A stretch of 64,000 nt of DNA from Chloroflexaceae bacterium (GCA_025057155.1 JANWYD010000006.1:216359-280358); one strand, 5' to 3'; counted from the first letter of the stretch, positions 43,601 through 52,937 are shown. The notes: generated by a model from the sequence alone, not told the origin. Numbers and translations: made by a program.

Positions 43601-46119
43601 GCGTCACCGATCTGCACGCCGAGTTCGGCCAGCCCGAGATCAATCTGCGCCTGCTCCCCGGCTACGGCGGCACGCAGCGCCTGCCGCGCCTGCTCTACAA
43701 GCAGAACAACGGCACCGGCACCCTGCGCGCCCTGGAGATGATCCTCGGCGGACGCACCATCACTGCCGAAGAGGCCCTCGAAATCGGCCTGGTTGACGTC
43801 CTCGCCACCGACGCCCAGGACTGCCTGAGCGTCGCCAGCGCCCTGGCGCGCGAGTATGCCACCGGCGGCGGCGTGCTCAAGGAGGCCTTCGAGCGCCGCA
43901 AGGCCGCCCTCGCCGCCTGGGAGGAGCCCCAGCCCCACTTCGTCAAGGACGAACTCAACGCCATTATCCAGAACCCGCGCATCAAGCGCATCATCGCCCA
44001 GGCGGCCACCGCCGGCCGCACCAGGGCCGTCGAGCGCGCCCTGGAAGCCATCCGCTACGGCTTCGAGCACGGCTTTGAGAAGGGCCTCGCCCACGAAGCG
44101 CGCCTCTTCGCCGAGGCCGTCGTTGACCCCGAGGGCGGCAAGAAGGGCATCCAGGACTTTATGGACAAGCGCTCGGCGCCGCTGCCCACCCGCCGGACGC
44201 TGGTCACCCCGGAGCAGGAGAAGATGTACCTCGAAACCGGCCAGCTTCTGCCCATCGGCTCGCCCTTCTTCCCCGGCGTGACCCCCATTCCCAGGTGGCA
44301 GTACGCTCAGGGTGTCATTCGCGACCCCGAAACCGGCGCAGGGGTGCTGGGCGATCCCAAGGATGTCGAGCGGCAGATCATCATTCCTGTTGAACATCCC
44401 GCGCCCAACCAGGCCCTGCTCTATATCCTCGCCAGTGAGGTCAACTTCAACGACATCTGGGCCATTACCGGCATTCCGGTCTCGCTCTTCGATGAGCACG
44501 ACCGCGACTGGCACATCACCGGTTCGGGCGGCGTGGCCCTCGTCGTCGCCGTGGGCGAAGAACTGCGCAAGGAAGGCCGCATCAAGGTCGGCGATCTGGT
44601 GGCCATCTACTCCGGTCAGAACGACCTGCTTTCACCAATGGTCGGTCTCGACCCGATGGCCGCCGATTTCGTCATCCAGGGCTACAATACGCCCGACGGC
44701 TCGCACCAGCAGTTCATGCTGGCCCAGGCCCCGCAGTGCATGCCGCTGGCGCCGGATATGTCGCTGGAGGCCGCCGGGAGCTTCATGCTCAACCTCGGCA
44801 CCGCCTACCGCGCCCTGTTCACCACCCTGGCCATCAAGCCCGGCAAGAGCATCTTCATCGAAGGCGCCGCCACCGGCACCGGCCTCGACTCGGCCCGCTC
44901 GGCGGCCCGCAACGGTCTCAACGTGATCGGTATGGTCTCCAGCGAGGCCCGCGCCAAAACCCTGCTCGAAGCCGGCGGCAAGGGCTACATCAATCGCAAG
45001 GACCCCTCCATCGCCCACATTTTCACGCGCATCCCCGCCGATCCGTCGAAGTGGGCCGAGTGGGAGAAGGCCGGCGAGCCCTTGCTGAATATGTTCCGCG
45101 CCCAGAACAACCATCACCTCGCCGACTACGCCATCTCTCACGCTGGCGAGCAGGCCTTCCCGCGCAGCTTCCAGCTCCTCGGCGAACCGCGCGACGGCCA
45201 CATCCCCACCCTTACCTTCTACGGCGCCAGTTCGGGCTACCATTTCACCTTCCTCGGCAAGCCCGGCCACGCCAGCCCCGAGGAGATGATGCGCCGCGCC
45301 GGTCTGCGCGCCGGCCAGGCGGTGCTGATCTACTACGGTGTGGAAGGCGATGGCGCCCTGGAAGATGAGCCTGGCCTCGAGGCTATCGAAGCCGCCCGCG
45401 CGTTGGGCGCGCGCATCGTGGTGGTCACCTACACCGACGCCCAGCGCGAGTTCGTCCTCAGCCTCGGCTTTGGCGCGGCTCTCCGCGGCGTGGTCAGCAT
45501 TGAAGAACTGCACCGCCGCCACGGCGAGGACTTCGACTGGCCGCGCACCATGCCCGACCTGCCCGACTCCAAGACCGACCCCCAGGGGCTGAAAGAGGCC
45601 GTGCGCCGCTTCAACGACCTCACCTTCAAGCCCCTGGGCAGCGCCGTAGGCGTCTTCCTCAGCAGCGCCGACAACCCCCGCGGCTATCCCGATATGATCA
45701 TCGAGCGGGCCGGCCACGACGCGCTCAACGTTAGCGCCATGCTGGTCAAGCCCTTCATCGGGCGTATCGTTTACTTCGAGGAGCTTGGCGGGCGGCGCTA
45801 CTCGTTCTTCGCCCCCCAGATCTGGATGCGCCAGCGCCGGATCTACATGCCCACCGCCAACATCTGGGGCACCCACCTCTCGAACGCCTACGAGATCCTG
45901 CGCCTGCTCGATGAGATCAGCGCCGGTCTGCTCTCCATCACCGAACCGGTCTTTGTCGAGTGGAAGGAGCTCTCCGAGGCCCATCAGGCCATGTGGGAGA
46001 ACCGCCACACCGGGGCCACCTATGTCGTCAACCACGCCCTGCCCCGCCCCGGCATCAAGACGAAGGACGAGTTGTACGAAGCCTGGGCCGAGATGCTGCG
46101 CGAGCGCGGGTTAGCGTAA
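40624..46119 (+). CDS. pcs: Trifunctional propionyl-CoA synthase
   Basis: 1,831 residues from ATG 40624 (GGAGG 8 nt upstream); the Chloroflexus enzyme is about 1,820. It converts 3-hydroxypropionate to propionyl-CoA in three steps within one polypeptide. Acyl-CoA synthetase domain (about 1-850): YTSGSTGKPKG near 422 and the acylation lysine in SGKYMRRFLR near 804. Enoyl-CoA hydratase domain (about 875-1130): NPPVNALNE, AGADIRQLLE, GVALGGGLEFALACHF near 977 and the EFGQPEINLRLLPGYGGTQR segment. Enoyl-CoA reductase domain (about 1220-1831): MDR-type, nucleotide-binding IEGAATGTGLDSARSAARNG near 1412. It is a hallmark of the 3-hydroxypropionate bicycle. It stands alone with a long leader and a strong terminator; malonyl-CoA reductase is not in the window. 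Confidence 0.97.
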   Translation: MIEAAHLAPPRTPRTNPIRSRADWEAQRRAFLADPGGFFGAIARSAIHWYDPALKAWITWDESENRWTGLDAATGAPVEVPYEAEHQPWARAFNDDNPPFYRWFEGGLTNACFNEVDRHVLLGYGDEIALIFEGDRWDNSLNGGRGGPVTEEKVTRKRLLLEVVKAALVLTGLGLKQGDRIALNMPNILDQLYYTEAAKRLGIIYTPVFGGFSDKTLSDRIHNAGARLVITSDGAYRNAQIVPYKEVYTDQALDKFIPVETAVAIVEQTLARLGVKPEYAGKIVSTVQATIAEDITVERSDVMRGVGKALQELSGLDVAVQSQIRTTIAKALVASPPRVEAVIVVKHTAQELLWRPERDHWSHELTAQALERILATARARGLNVNSEADLLALPVEQFYSVLASLAPCTPVDAEYPMFIIYTSGSTGKPKGVVHVHGGYVAGLVHTMKVSFDAEPGDTVFVVADPGWITGQSYMITASLASRCTSILLEGSPVFPSAGRFASVIERNKVQVFKAGVTFLKSVMTNPQNVADVQQYDMSSLRVCTFCAEPVSPAVQQFGMEIMSPQYINSYWATEHGGIVWTHFYGNDDFPLRPDAHTYPLPWVIGDVWVTETPPEGGELVYRPADFEEKGEIVITAPYPYLTRTIWGDVPTLEAVVRGERPLSDWRGDAQRFVKTYWRRGPNGEWAYVQGDFAMKYADGSFTLHGRSDDVINVSGHRMGTEEIEGAILRDKQITPDSPVGNCIVVGAPHREKGLTPVAFILTAPGRRLTSNDRRRLDDLVRNEKGVVAVPEDYIEVSAFPETRSGKYMRRFLRNLMLDEPLGDTTTLRNPESLEEIRQKIDEWKRKQKLSDEQQIFERYRYFRIEYHAITSGPRAKAAEDVKRLAIVTVTNPPVNALNERALDELNTIVDHLSRRRDVFAVIFTGQGTKSFVAGADIRQLLEDIHTVEDAIALPNNAHLAFRKIERMDKPCIAAINGVALGGGLEFALACHFRVTDLHAEFGQPEINLRLLPGYGGTQRLPRLLYKQNNGTGTLRALEMILGGRTITAEEALEIGLVDVLATDAQDCLSVASALAREYATGGGVLKEAFERRKAALAAWEEPQPHFVKDELNAIIQNPRIKRIIAQAATAGRTRAVERALEAIRYGFEHGFEKGLAHEARLFAEAVVDPEGGKKGIQDFMDKRSAPLPTRRTLVTPEQEKMYLETGQLLPIGSPFFPGVTPIPRWQYAQGVIRDPETGAGVLGDPKDVERQIIIPVEHPAPNQALLYILASEVNFNDIWAITGIPVSLFDEHDRDWHITGSGGVALVVAVGEELRKEGRIKVGDLVAIYSGQNDLLSPMVGLDPMAADFVIQGYNTPDGSHQQFMLAQAPQCMPLAPDMSLEAAGSFMLNLGTAYRALFTTLAIKPGKSIFIEGAATGTGLDSARSAARNGLNVIGMVSSEARAKTLLEAGGKGYINRKDPSIAHIFTRIPADPSKWAEWEKAGEPLLNMFRAQNNHHLADYAISHAGEQAFPRSFQLLGEPRDGHIPTLTFYGASSGYHFTFLGKPGHASPEEMMRRAGLRAGQAVLIYYGVEGDGALEDEPGLEAIEAARALGARIVVVTYTDAQREFVLSLGFGAALRGVVSIEELHRRHGEDFDWPRTMPDLPDSKTDPQGLKEAVRRFNDLTFKPLGSAVGVFLSSADNPRGYPDMIIERAGHDALNVSAMLVKPFIGRIVYFEELGGRRYSFFAPQIWMRQRRIYMPTANIWGTHLSNAYEILRLLDEISAGLLSITEPVFVEWKELSEAHQAMWENRHTGATYVVNHALPRPGIKTKDELYEAWAEMLRERGLA

Positions 46120-46157
46120 TCGGCCCGTCCGGCGGCGCCGGATAAGCGCCGCTATCC

Positions 46158-46191
46158 CCCAGGGCGCCCCGCTGGGGCGCCCTGGGTTTTT
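46158..46191 (+). terminator. Intrinsic terminator of propionyl-CoA synthase
   Basis: CCCAGGGCGCCCC (46158-46170) and GGGGCGCCCTGGG (46174-46186) form a perfect 13-bp stem with a GCT loop, followed by TTTTT. A textbook intrinsic terminator 39 bp after the stop. Confidence 0.93.
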
Positions 46192-46206
46192 ACGGTGGAC
46201 CGGAAG

Positions 46207-46235
46207 GGTCTGGGAGGGCGGCGCCCTCCCAGACC
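46207..46235. repeat. Perfect 13-bp hairpin, second copy of the 9682 hairpin
   Basis: GGTCTGGGAGGGC and GCCCTCCCAGACC with a GGC loop, lying between the terminator and MITE copy C. The copy at 9682-9710 differs at one paired position. Confidence 0.7.
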
Positions 46236-46244
46236 ATCGCCCTT

Positions 46245-46416
46245 CTCAGGTGTAGGGTTTTCCGGCGCATGCTCGCGTCGCATGCGCCATCTGGGGCGCC
46301 GGGACGCCCAACTTCCCCCTCTTCTGCGAGCGGGAGAGGGGGGCAGGGGAGGTGAGGACCGTAAGCGCATTGGAATGCCGAAAACCCCTGCTCACCCAAA
46401 AAACCCTACACCTGAG
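46245..46416. mobile_element. MITE-like element, copy C (172 bp)
   Basis: Starts CTCAGGTGTAGGGTTT and ends AAACCCTACACCTGAG, with the same interior as copies A and B (GCATGCTCGCGTCGCATGCG; AAGCGCATTGGAATGCCG). It is adjacent to a GGGAAACCCGGTTTCTCC palindrome at 46443-46460. Confidence 0.88.
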
Positions 46417-46442
46417 AGCACCCTCCCCCGGCCAGGGGCGCA

Positions 46443-46460
46443 GGGAAACCCGGTTTCTCC
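46443..46460. repeat. GGGGAAACC palindrome copy
   Basis: GGGAAACCCGGTTTCTCC, just before the stop of the sugar-phosphate transferase gene. Confidence 0.75.
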
Positions 46461-46465
46461 GCGTT

Positions 46466-47491
46466 TCACCTCGGACGCGACGGCATCCCCGACGGGCAGA
46501 CTCGCTCCAGCCAGACGATCCCGACTGCTCCCACCGCGGCCAGGGCGCCGGCGACGACATAGGCTTCCAGCGGGCGCGCCTGCGTGAGATAGACGCCTAC
46601 CAGCCCGCAGGCCCCGGCCAGCAGGTAGCAGGTCAGCACCGCCTCGCGTCTGGTCAACCCCAGGGCGTGCAGGCGGTGCGAGAGATGATCCTTCCCCGCT
46701 GTGGTGAACGGGTTGACTCTCCGCCGCAGTCGCCCCACCACCACCAGCGCCGTGTCAAAGATCGGCAAGGCAAGCACGCAAACCGGCACCATCCAGGTGA
46801 CCAGCGGCGTGTTTCCCAGAAAGCGCAGCTTGATCGCCAGGGCCGCCAGCACGAAACCGATGAACAGGCTGCCCGTATCGCCCATGAAGATGGTTGCCGG
46901 ATTCAGGTTGTAGCGCAGGAAACCCAAACAGGCGCCGATCAGCGCCGCTGCCATCGCGCCGACCAGCACCTGGCGCGGAGTGTTCATCGCCGCCAGCAGC
47001 AAAAAAAAGGCCGCCGCAATCGTCGCGACGCCGCCCGACAGTCCATCCATGTTATCGAGGAAGTTGAGGGCGTTGGTGATGCCCACCACCCAGACAATGG
47101 TCACAACCCAGTTCAGCCAGGGGTGCGGAAAGAGATGCACCTGGGTGCCGCCCAGCACCAGCACCGCCCCGGCCAGAACCTGCCCCCCCAGTTTGGCGAG
47201 CGCCCCCAGCCCCCAGCGGTCATCAGCGAACCCGAAGAGGGAGATCAGCGTAGCCCCCAGCAAGATCCCGATCAGTTCGCGAACGTAGAAACGGTCGCCG
47301 AAGAGCAGCAGCGCCACGACGAAGGCGCCGTAGATTGCCGCCCCGCCCAGCAGCGGCACAGGCGCAATGTGGACGTCCCGCGTCCGCGGAACCGAAACCA
47401 CCCCGGCGCGCAGCGCCACCCGCCGCATCAGCGGCGTGGCGACCATCGAGAAGGTAAGCGCGACCAGGGCGATCAACGCAATCTGGATCAT
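46466..47491 (-). CDS. Undecaprenyl-phosphate sugar-1-phosphate transferase (WecA/TagO-like)
   Basis: 341 residues with about ten hydrophobic helices. Polyprenyl-phosphate N-acetylhexosamine-1-phosphate transferases start cell-surface polymer synthesis by linking a sugar phosphate to the lipid carrier. Catalytic motifs: DDRWG (90-94) and [12 protein letters not shown] (140-151), plus GDTGS near 206 and the cytoplasmic DHLSHRL loop that selects the UDP-sugar in WecA-type members. MraY is the paralogue, but the loop favours WecA/TagO. The next gene in the same direction encodes an O-antigen-ligase-like protein, so the two probably act in surface-glycan assembly. Confidence 0.9.
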   Translation of the reverse strand: MIQIALIALVALTFSMVATPLMRRVALRAGVVSVPRTRDVHIAPVPLLGGAAIYGAFVVALLLFGDRFYVRELIGILLGATLISLFGFADDRWGLGALAKLGGQVLAGAVLVLGGTQVHLFPHPWLNWVVTIVWVVGITNALNFLDNMDGLSGGVATIAAAFFLLLAAMNTPRQVLVGAMAAALIGACLGFLRYNLNPATIFMGDTGSLFIGFVLAALAIKLRFLGNTPLVTWMVPVCVLALPIFDTALVVVGRLRRRVNPFTTAGKDHLSHRLHALGLTRREAVLTCYLLAGACGLVGVYLTQARPLEAYVVAGALAAVGAVGIVWLERVCPSGMPSRPR

Positions 47492-47518
47492 GGCTCTTTC
47501 ACCACCGGCTGCCCCTCA

Positions 47519-47606
47519 CGATTTTGGATTTGGGATTTTGGATTGCCGATTTGTCACGGCGCCTTCGGCGGGAACACTGCCCCCAATCCCAAATCCCAAA
47601 TCGCCC
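47519..47606. repeat. Paired heptamer arrays, inverted, before the sugar-phosphate transferase gene
   Basis: GATTTTGGATTTGGGATTTTGG (about 47519-47546) and its complement-type CAATCCCAAATCCCAAATCG (about 47585-47606) flank some 40 bp and can form an imperfect hairpin in the 114-bp space between the two surface-polymer genes. Confidence 0.8.
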
Positions 47607-50600
47607 TACCCTCCTGCTCGCGCCTGCTCAATCAACTCGATCAGGCGCCGGGTGACGGCGATCTCTTCTTCCGCTCCAGGCTGGACGCGCAGCGTCTCCA
47701 GCGCTCGCCGCGCCTCGGCCAGGGCCTCGTCGTAGCGCAGGGTGTCGCTCAGCACAATCGCGTAGTTGCGGCGGTAGCTGGTCTGGCCCGGTTGCAGCTC
47801 GGCGGCGCGCCGGTACGGCTCAAGCGCGCCGCGGATGTCCCCCGCCCGCACCGCCAGCAGCCCGGTGGCGCTGTAGAGCAGGGCCACCTGCCGCCGCAGG
47901 GCCTCGATGTCCGTGCCTGGCGACCTGCCGGCCTCGGCGGCCGCCAGGCGCTCCTCCTGCCGGGCCGCGTGGCGCGCGTAGGCGTCACGCAGTTGTCGCA
48001 GCAGCTCCGGGCGCCCCGCCAGACCATCAGCGATGCGCTCGATGGAACCGGCAACCAGCGTCCCCGACAATTCTATCGCTTTCACGTAGGCCGCTACCGC
48101 CGCTTCTGGATCATTGTGCTGGAGACGCGCCAGGTCTCCCTGCCGCAGGTACGTGTCGGCATAGCGCGGGTCGAGGCGTTCAGAGTAGCGCAGCAATTCG
48201 GCAGCCTGCTCGTAGAACTGGCGCGCCTGCGCTGCGTCGCCATTCGCGGCGTAGTAATCGCCAACGGAGATGGTCACGCCAGCGCGCTCGTTGAGCAAGG
48301 TCACATCGCGGGGCGCGATCGGCGTCACGCGCTCGTACCACTGTAGCGCAGCGTTCAACCGGCTCGGATCGGCGCTCCAACTGTACCAGTAGCTGTTGAG
48401 GCGCCCGAGATTAGCGAAATGGTCTTTGTTGAGCGGGTTGAGGGTGTGGGCGCGGAGCAGCGCCGCCTCGGCGTAGCTCATCATCGCCATCGGCGAGGTG
48501 CGCTCGACAAAGCCAACGACCGCCTCCTGACCGTTGAGGGCAAGCAAATCGTTTATGTCAACCTTTGCCGACGCCTCGCCTGGCGGCACGCCGGCAACGC
48601 GCAGCGCGTCGGCGGCGCCCATCAACGTGCGTCCCAGGTGCAGGTAGTAGAAATCTTCGCCGGGATTACGGCGCACCGCCTGGAGATACTCATCCAGCGC
48701 CTGCACCGCCCGGTTCAGATCCAGATCGCCTTCGCTCAGCCCCTGGCCCTGCTGGAAGTGCATATCCGCCACAATCGGCGCCGCGTTGAAGCGCCAGACC
48801 GCGCCAAGGGCCAGCGCAGCGATCAGAGCCGGGAGCAGCCACAACCCGAAGCTCGACGGAGCGGCGCGCGCCGGTTGGCGGGGCGCCGCGGCGCGGCTGG
48901 CGCCTTTGCCCCCCGAGGCGGCTCGCCGGCGCTTTTCGCCCCGCGAGTCCGGGGCCGCATGGGCAGCCCCGGCCTGCTCGGGCGCCGGCTCAACCGCCGC
49001 GGGGGCCAGCGACAGAGAATACTGTCCGTTCATCGCCCCGCCGGCCACGACCAGCGCCAGGATCACCCAGAACATCATCAGGGTCGAAACAATGGGAATG
49101 CCGGTCAACCCCTCGACCACGTGGGTAACGATGGCGCTCAGACAGGCAAGAAAAAACGCCTGCCAGCGCCAGTCGCCGCTTGCGCGCATCAGGCGCCAGG
49201 CCAGCGCCACTGCGCTGAATACCAGGAACAGGTAGCTTGCCAGCCCGAGCAATCCCCTGGTCACCAATTCGTCAAGCAGGGCCTGGTGCGAGCGATCCGG
49301 CGAAGCGCCACGAGCCTCGACGTTCGCCAGCGAGGGCGGATAGAAGCGGTTGAAGGCCACGAACATGCTCTCCGGTCCCCACCCGACGAGCATGCGCCGC
49401 CAGTCGCTGGTAATCAGCGCTATCGCCCCCCCGGCGTGCTCGTCGCCGAACCAGATCAGCCGGCGCACCAGGCCAGTGCCGCGGTCAACTTCCAGCAACC
49501 GCCCCATTCGGCCGATGTAGGGAACTTCGCGCAGTTGCTGAATGAACGGCGCCTGGGAAAGATTAAAGATCAACAGAAAGACAACCCCGAGGGCTGCCGC
49601 GGCTGTCCAGCCGATGAGCAGGGCGTGCAGGCGCCGCAGGCGGACAGGGTCGCCCGCGACGCGCGCCTGGCGCATGGCCTGCCACAGCAACAGCGAACAG
49701 AAGACGAACAGCCCTGCTCCCAGCCCCAGCCAGGGGCCGCGACTCTGGGTGAAGAAGATGGCCGCCAGCAGCGCCAGCGCGACCACTCCCGCCTCTCCAG
49801 CCAGCCAGTGATGCCACAGGCGCGAAGGCTGCTCCGGCAGGCGCGGCAGCGTGTGGGCTAGGGTATAGGCGCCCAGCGCCATCAGCACTGCCAGGGCGAG
49901 CCAGAGCCACCAGTCGAGCGCGCGGCCCCCCGCGCTCGCGCTCACAAAGACCTGCAATCCGGCGCTGGCCGTAGCCGCGAACTGCACGCCCAGCGTGAGC
50001 AGGTAACCGAGCAGCAGCAGAGCCGGCCACCAGGGCAGCCGCGCTCCCGCGCGCTCATAGCCGGTCGTCGGCAGCCACCACAGGGCCGTCGCGCAGACCA
50101 CCGCGCCCGGCAAGGCCCACCAGTAGCGAAAATCCACCGTGCGCACCGCGGCGCCGAACTTGATCAGCGCCAGCACCAGCAGCAGCCCGGCGCCAAACAG
50201 CAACAGGCGGGTCAGCCCCCAGAGCTGCTCGTTGCGCGCGCTGGCCGGAGCGGGCGCCGTTCGCGCGGCGCTTTGCTCGGCCACCAGCCGGTAGAGCGCC
50301 AGCGGCACAACCATGATCATGTAGGCCGCGACGAAGATCGAGTTGCCCATGGTCGAAGCCACGCGCGTAATCACATCGCCGCGCCAGGGCAGCGGATCCA
50401 ACCCCTGGTGTTGCAGGATGCCATAGCCAGCCACGGCAAACCCCGCGGCTAGGCTCATCGTCACAACGCGCTCGATCTGCTCCACGCGGCGCAGGGTGGC
50501 GATCATCACCACGAAGAGAGCGATATAGGAGAGATGGGTCAGCGTGCCCTGCATACGCTGGTAGGACCCCCAGAAACTGATGCCGGGCACGATCGAGAAT

Positions 50601-50929
50601 GCCGTGGCCAGAAGGTAGACCAGGGCGTAGAGCAGGACGGGCACGGCCAGGGGCAGGGACAGAACGCGCCGCCACAGTGGCGGGGCGTTTGCCGGAGGCG
50701 GAGGGCTGGCGGGCTGCGATGCGCGGCTGACCAGGGCATTGAGCCAGCGCGCCAGCGCCGCGGAGCTGGCGACGAGCGCCAGCGAACGGAGCAACGCGGC
50801 CTTATCCGGCTCGAAATGGCGCGCCGAGTAGAGGTTAAAGACCATCGGCGCCATGGTCAGCGCAAGCACCCAGCAGGCTTCGCTCACCCAGGCGCACCAT
50901 CGGTCAATCGTTGTATGGGTTGGCATCAT
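47606..50929 (-). CDS. O-antigen ligase-like membrane protein with C-terminal TPR domain
   Basis: 1,107 residues. The first ~640 residues carry about a dozen hydrophobic helices (e.g. LPLAVPVLLYALVYLLATAF, WLWLALAVLMALGAYTL) and the polymerase/ligase-type segment FTQSRGPWLGLGAGLFVFCS with a preceding long extracytoplasmic loop; RSHQALLDELVTRGLLGLASY follows, as in Wzy_C proteins, which transfer a polymer from lipid carrier to an acceptor. A basic Ala/Pro-rich linker (about 655-700) and one more helix (FGLWLLPALIAALALGAVW) lead to six or more TPR-like repeats to the C-terminus (e.g. DTYLRQGDLARLQHNDPEAA). The TPR may hold partner enzymes. The acceptor and polymer are unknown. Confidence 0.86.
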   Translation of the reverse strand: MMPTHTTIDRWCAWVSEACWVLALTMAPMVFNLYSARHFEPDKAALLRSLALVASSAALARWLNALVSRASQPASPPPPANAPPLWRRVLSLPLAVPVLLYALVYLLATAFSIVPGISFWGSYQRMQGTLTHLSYIALFVVMIATLRRVEQIERVVTMSLAAGFAVAGYGILQHQGLDPLPWRGDVITRVASTMGNSIFVAAYMIMVVPLALYRLVAEQSAARTAPAPASARNEQLWGLTRLLLFGAGLLLVLALIKFGAAVRTVDFRYWWALPGAVVCATALWWLPTTGYERAGARLPWWPALLLLGYLLTLGVQFAATASAGLQVFVSASAGGRALDWWLWLALAVLMALGAYTLAHTLPRLPEQPSRLWHHWLAGEAGVVALALLAAIFFTQSRGPWLGLGAGLFVFCSLLLWQAMRQARVAGDPVRLRRLHALLIGWTAAAALGVVFLLIFNLSQAPFIQQLREVPYIGRMGRLLEVDRGTGLVRRLIWFGDEHAGGAIALITSDWRRMLVGWGPESMFVAFNRFYPPSLANVEARGASPDRSHQALLDELVTRGLLGLASYLFLVFSAVALAWRLMRASGDWRWQAFFLACLSAIVTHVVEGLTGIPIVSTLMMFWVILALVVAGGAMNGQYSLSLAPAAVEPAPEQAGAAHAAPDSRGEKRRRAASGGKGASRAAAPRQPARAAPSSFGLWLLPALIAALALGAVWRFNAAPIVADMHFQQGQGLSEGDLDLNRAVQALDEYLQAVRRNPGEDFYYLHLGRTLMGAADALRVAGVPPGEASAKVDINDLLALNGQEAVVGFVERTSPMAMMSYAEAALLRAHTLNPLNKDHFANLGRLNSYWYSWSADPSRLNAALQWYERVTPIAPRDVTLLNERAGVTISVGDYYAANGDAAQARQFYEQAAELLRYSERLDPRYADTYLRQGDLARLQHNDPEAAVAAYVKAIELSGTLVAGSIERIADGLAGRPELLRQLRDAYARHAARQEERLAAAEAGRSPGTDIEALRRQVALLYSATGLLAVRAGDIRGALEPYRRAAELQPGQTSYRRNYAIVLSDTLRYDEALAEARRALETLRVQPGAEEEIAVTRRLIELIEQARAGG

Positions 50930-51062
50930 AAGCGGGAGGGAGGGCCACGAACGGTGAGCGTACCGGGCGCCTGCACGTGCAGATGGCCGGTGTTATCGCG
51001 CCCGGCGCATCTGGAGCAGTCGGCATTGCGCGCATGCCTCGATTGGTCGCATGGAACCTCGG

Positions 51063-52859
51063 CTAGACAGGGGCGACGCTGCTGCGCCGGCTGCCTCGCG
51101 ACGGGGCAGGCTGGCCCTGGCGCTGCTGTTTCCAGTGCGCCGCGCGAGTAAGGATTTCGCGCGCGTTGGCCCGGCTGTGTTCATTCGGGGCGCCATCGAG
51201 CATGGCGGCGATTTCATCAATACGCTGGCTCTCATCAAGGTGGGTGACGCTGGTGCGCGTGCGTTCGCCAGCGATCTCCTTGCGGATATGAAAGTGCGCA
51301 TCAGCGAACGCCGCCACCTGCGGCAGGTGGGTGATGCAGATGACCTGATGGTTCTCGGTGATCGTCCACAGCCGCTGGCCTACGACGTGGCCGGCGCGCC
51401 CGCCGACCCCCACGTCAATCTCGTCGAAAATCAGCGTTGCAACCTCGTCCACCCGTGACAGGATTGACTTGAGCGCCAGCAGCAGGCGCGCGCTTTCGCC
51501 GCCCGAGGCGATCTTCGCCAGCGGCTTGAGCGGCTCGCCGGGGTTGGGAGCGATCAGGAACTCCACCCGGTCGATCCCCGTCCGATCACAGGCCAGGCGC
51601 CGGCCGGCCAGCGGCACGCCCTCGGGATCATCAGCGTGCTCGATGTGGACAGCAAAGCGCACATTCGGCATGGCCAGATCGGTCATGGATTGCTCGATCT
51701 GGCGCGCAAGCTCATCACCAACCAGACGGCGACGGCGCGACAGCTCGCCGGCCAGTTCGGCCAGTTCCGCGAGGACTGCCGCCTCTTGCTGGAGCAGGGC
51801 TGCGATATGCTCTTCGCTATGGGTTAGCCTTTCAATCTCTGCCTCGGCGCTGGCGGCGCGGGCGATCACCTGGGCCAGATCGCCACCGTACTTGCGTTGC
51901 AGATCGCGCAGTACGGTCAGGCGGTCCTCAATCGCCTCAAGGCGACCGGGTTCAAAATCAAGACCAAGACGGTAACTGCGCACTGCCGCCGCCAGGTCTT
52001 CCAGTTGATAGTGGAGATCGCTGGCCGTGGCGGCCATGGCCGCCACGGCGGGGTCAAAGCGCGCCAGTTCTTCAAGGTTGGCAGCGATCCGCGCCATCGC
52101 CTCGACCACCGCGGGCGCGGCGGAGCGGCCGCTGTCGCGCCCTTCGTAGAGGGCGGCATAGACATCGTTGGCCAGGCTCGTAATGCGCGCCGCGTTCTGA
52201 AGCACCGCCCGTTCGCGCAGCAGTTCGCCCTCCTCCTCGGGACGCAGTCGTGCGGCGCGTACATCCTCCAGCAGGTAGCGCAGTTCTTCGACGCGCTGCT
52301 GGCGACGCGCCTCGCCGCGACGCAACTCGGCGATTTCCTCGCGCAGGGCGCGCACGCGGGCCACCTGAGCGGCCACCCGTTCGCGCAGCGCAAGCAGTTC
52401 GCCAAACCGGTCGAGCAGGTCGAGATGGGTGCGCGTGTTGAACAACGACAGGCCTTCGTGCTGCCCGTGAATATCGAGGAGCCGCGCGCCAATCTCGCGC
52501 AGCACATTGAGGCTCACCGCCTGCCGGTTCACCCGGGCCACGCTCCGGCCCGTCTCGGCGCTGATCTCGCGGGTGAGGACGAGTTGCTCGTCGCCGTCGT
52601 CCAGCAAGCCGTATTCCTGGAGCAGGGACGGCACTCGCGGGCAATCCTCAAGACTGAAGACGCCCTCGACGCGCGCGCGGGGGCGGCCTGCGCGCACCAG
52701 CGACGGATCCGCTTTCTCGCCGCGCAACGCGCCCAGCGCGTCAATGATGATGGATTTACCGGCGCCGGTCTCGCCGGTGAGCACGTTAAAGCCGGCGTCA
52801 AAACGCAGGTGCAGCCGGTCAATAATCGCAAAGTCGCTGATCTGCAACTCAAGCAGCAT
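51063..52859 (-). CDS. recN: DNA repair protein RecN
   Basis: 598 residues from ATG 52859 (RecN typically starts MLLELxIxxFAI); ATG 52880 is a weaker alternative. RecN is an SMC-like cohesin acting in double-strand break repair. N-terminal Walker A GETGAGKS (29-36) after the standard MLLELQISDFAIIDRLHLRF start, coiled-coil arms (VAAQVARVRALREEIAELRRGEARR, RRRRLVGDELARQIEQS), and the C-terminal ATPase half with ASGGESARLLLALKSIL (signature), LIFDEIDVGVGGR (Walker B) and QVICITHLPQVAAFAD. Length is normal (about 550-600). Confidence 0.96.
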   Translation of the reverse strand: MLLELQISDFAIIDRLHLRFDAGFNVLTGETGAGKSIIIDALGALRGEKADPSLVRAGRPRARVEGVFSLEDCPRVPSLLQEYGLLDDGDEQLVLTREISAETGRSVARVNRQAVSLNVLREIGARLLDIHGQHEGLSLFNTRTHLDLLDRFGELLALRERVAAQVARVRALREEIAELRRGEARRQQRVEELRYLLEDVRAARLRPEEEGELLRERAVLQNAARITSLANDVYAALYEGRDSGRSAAPAVVEAMARIAANLEELARFDPAVAAMAATASDLHYQLEDLAAAVRSYRLGLDFEPGRLEAIEDRLTVLRDLQRKYGGDLAQVIARAASAEAEIERLTHSEEHIAALLQQEAAVLAELAELAGELSRRRRLVGDELARQIEQSMTDLAMPNVRFAVHIEHADDPEGVPLAGRRLACDRTGIDRVEFLIAPNPGEPLKPLAKIASGGESARLLLALKSILSRVDEVATLIFDEIDVGVGGRAGHVVGQRLWTITENHQVICITHLPQVAAFADAHFHIRKEIAGERTRTSVTHLDESQRIDEIAAMLDGAPNEHSRANAREILTRAAHWKQQRQGQPAPSRGSRRSSVAPV

Positions 52860-52907
52860 AGGCCAGACGGGTGCGAACATCTGAGCGTGGTTTTCGCCAC
52901 GACTTGC

Positions 52908-52937
52908 ATTGTACCACAGCCGCTTACGGCAGGGCAA
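52908..52937 (-). promoter_or_regulatory. Candidate recN promoter
   Basis: Minus strand TTGCCC (52932-52937) and TACAAT (52908-52913, 5 of 6), 18 bp apart, predicting a start near 52901 and a 40-nt leader. No LexA-type site was recognised. Confidence 0.45.

Noticed and set aside
40618..44514. 1,298-codon open frame on the minus strand inside pcs
   Set aside because: It is antisense to a fully recognised gene with all domains intact. In high-GC DNA with GC-rich third positions, one antisense frame stays open by chance. No ribosome site and no family resemblance.
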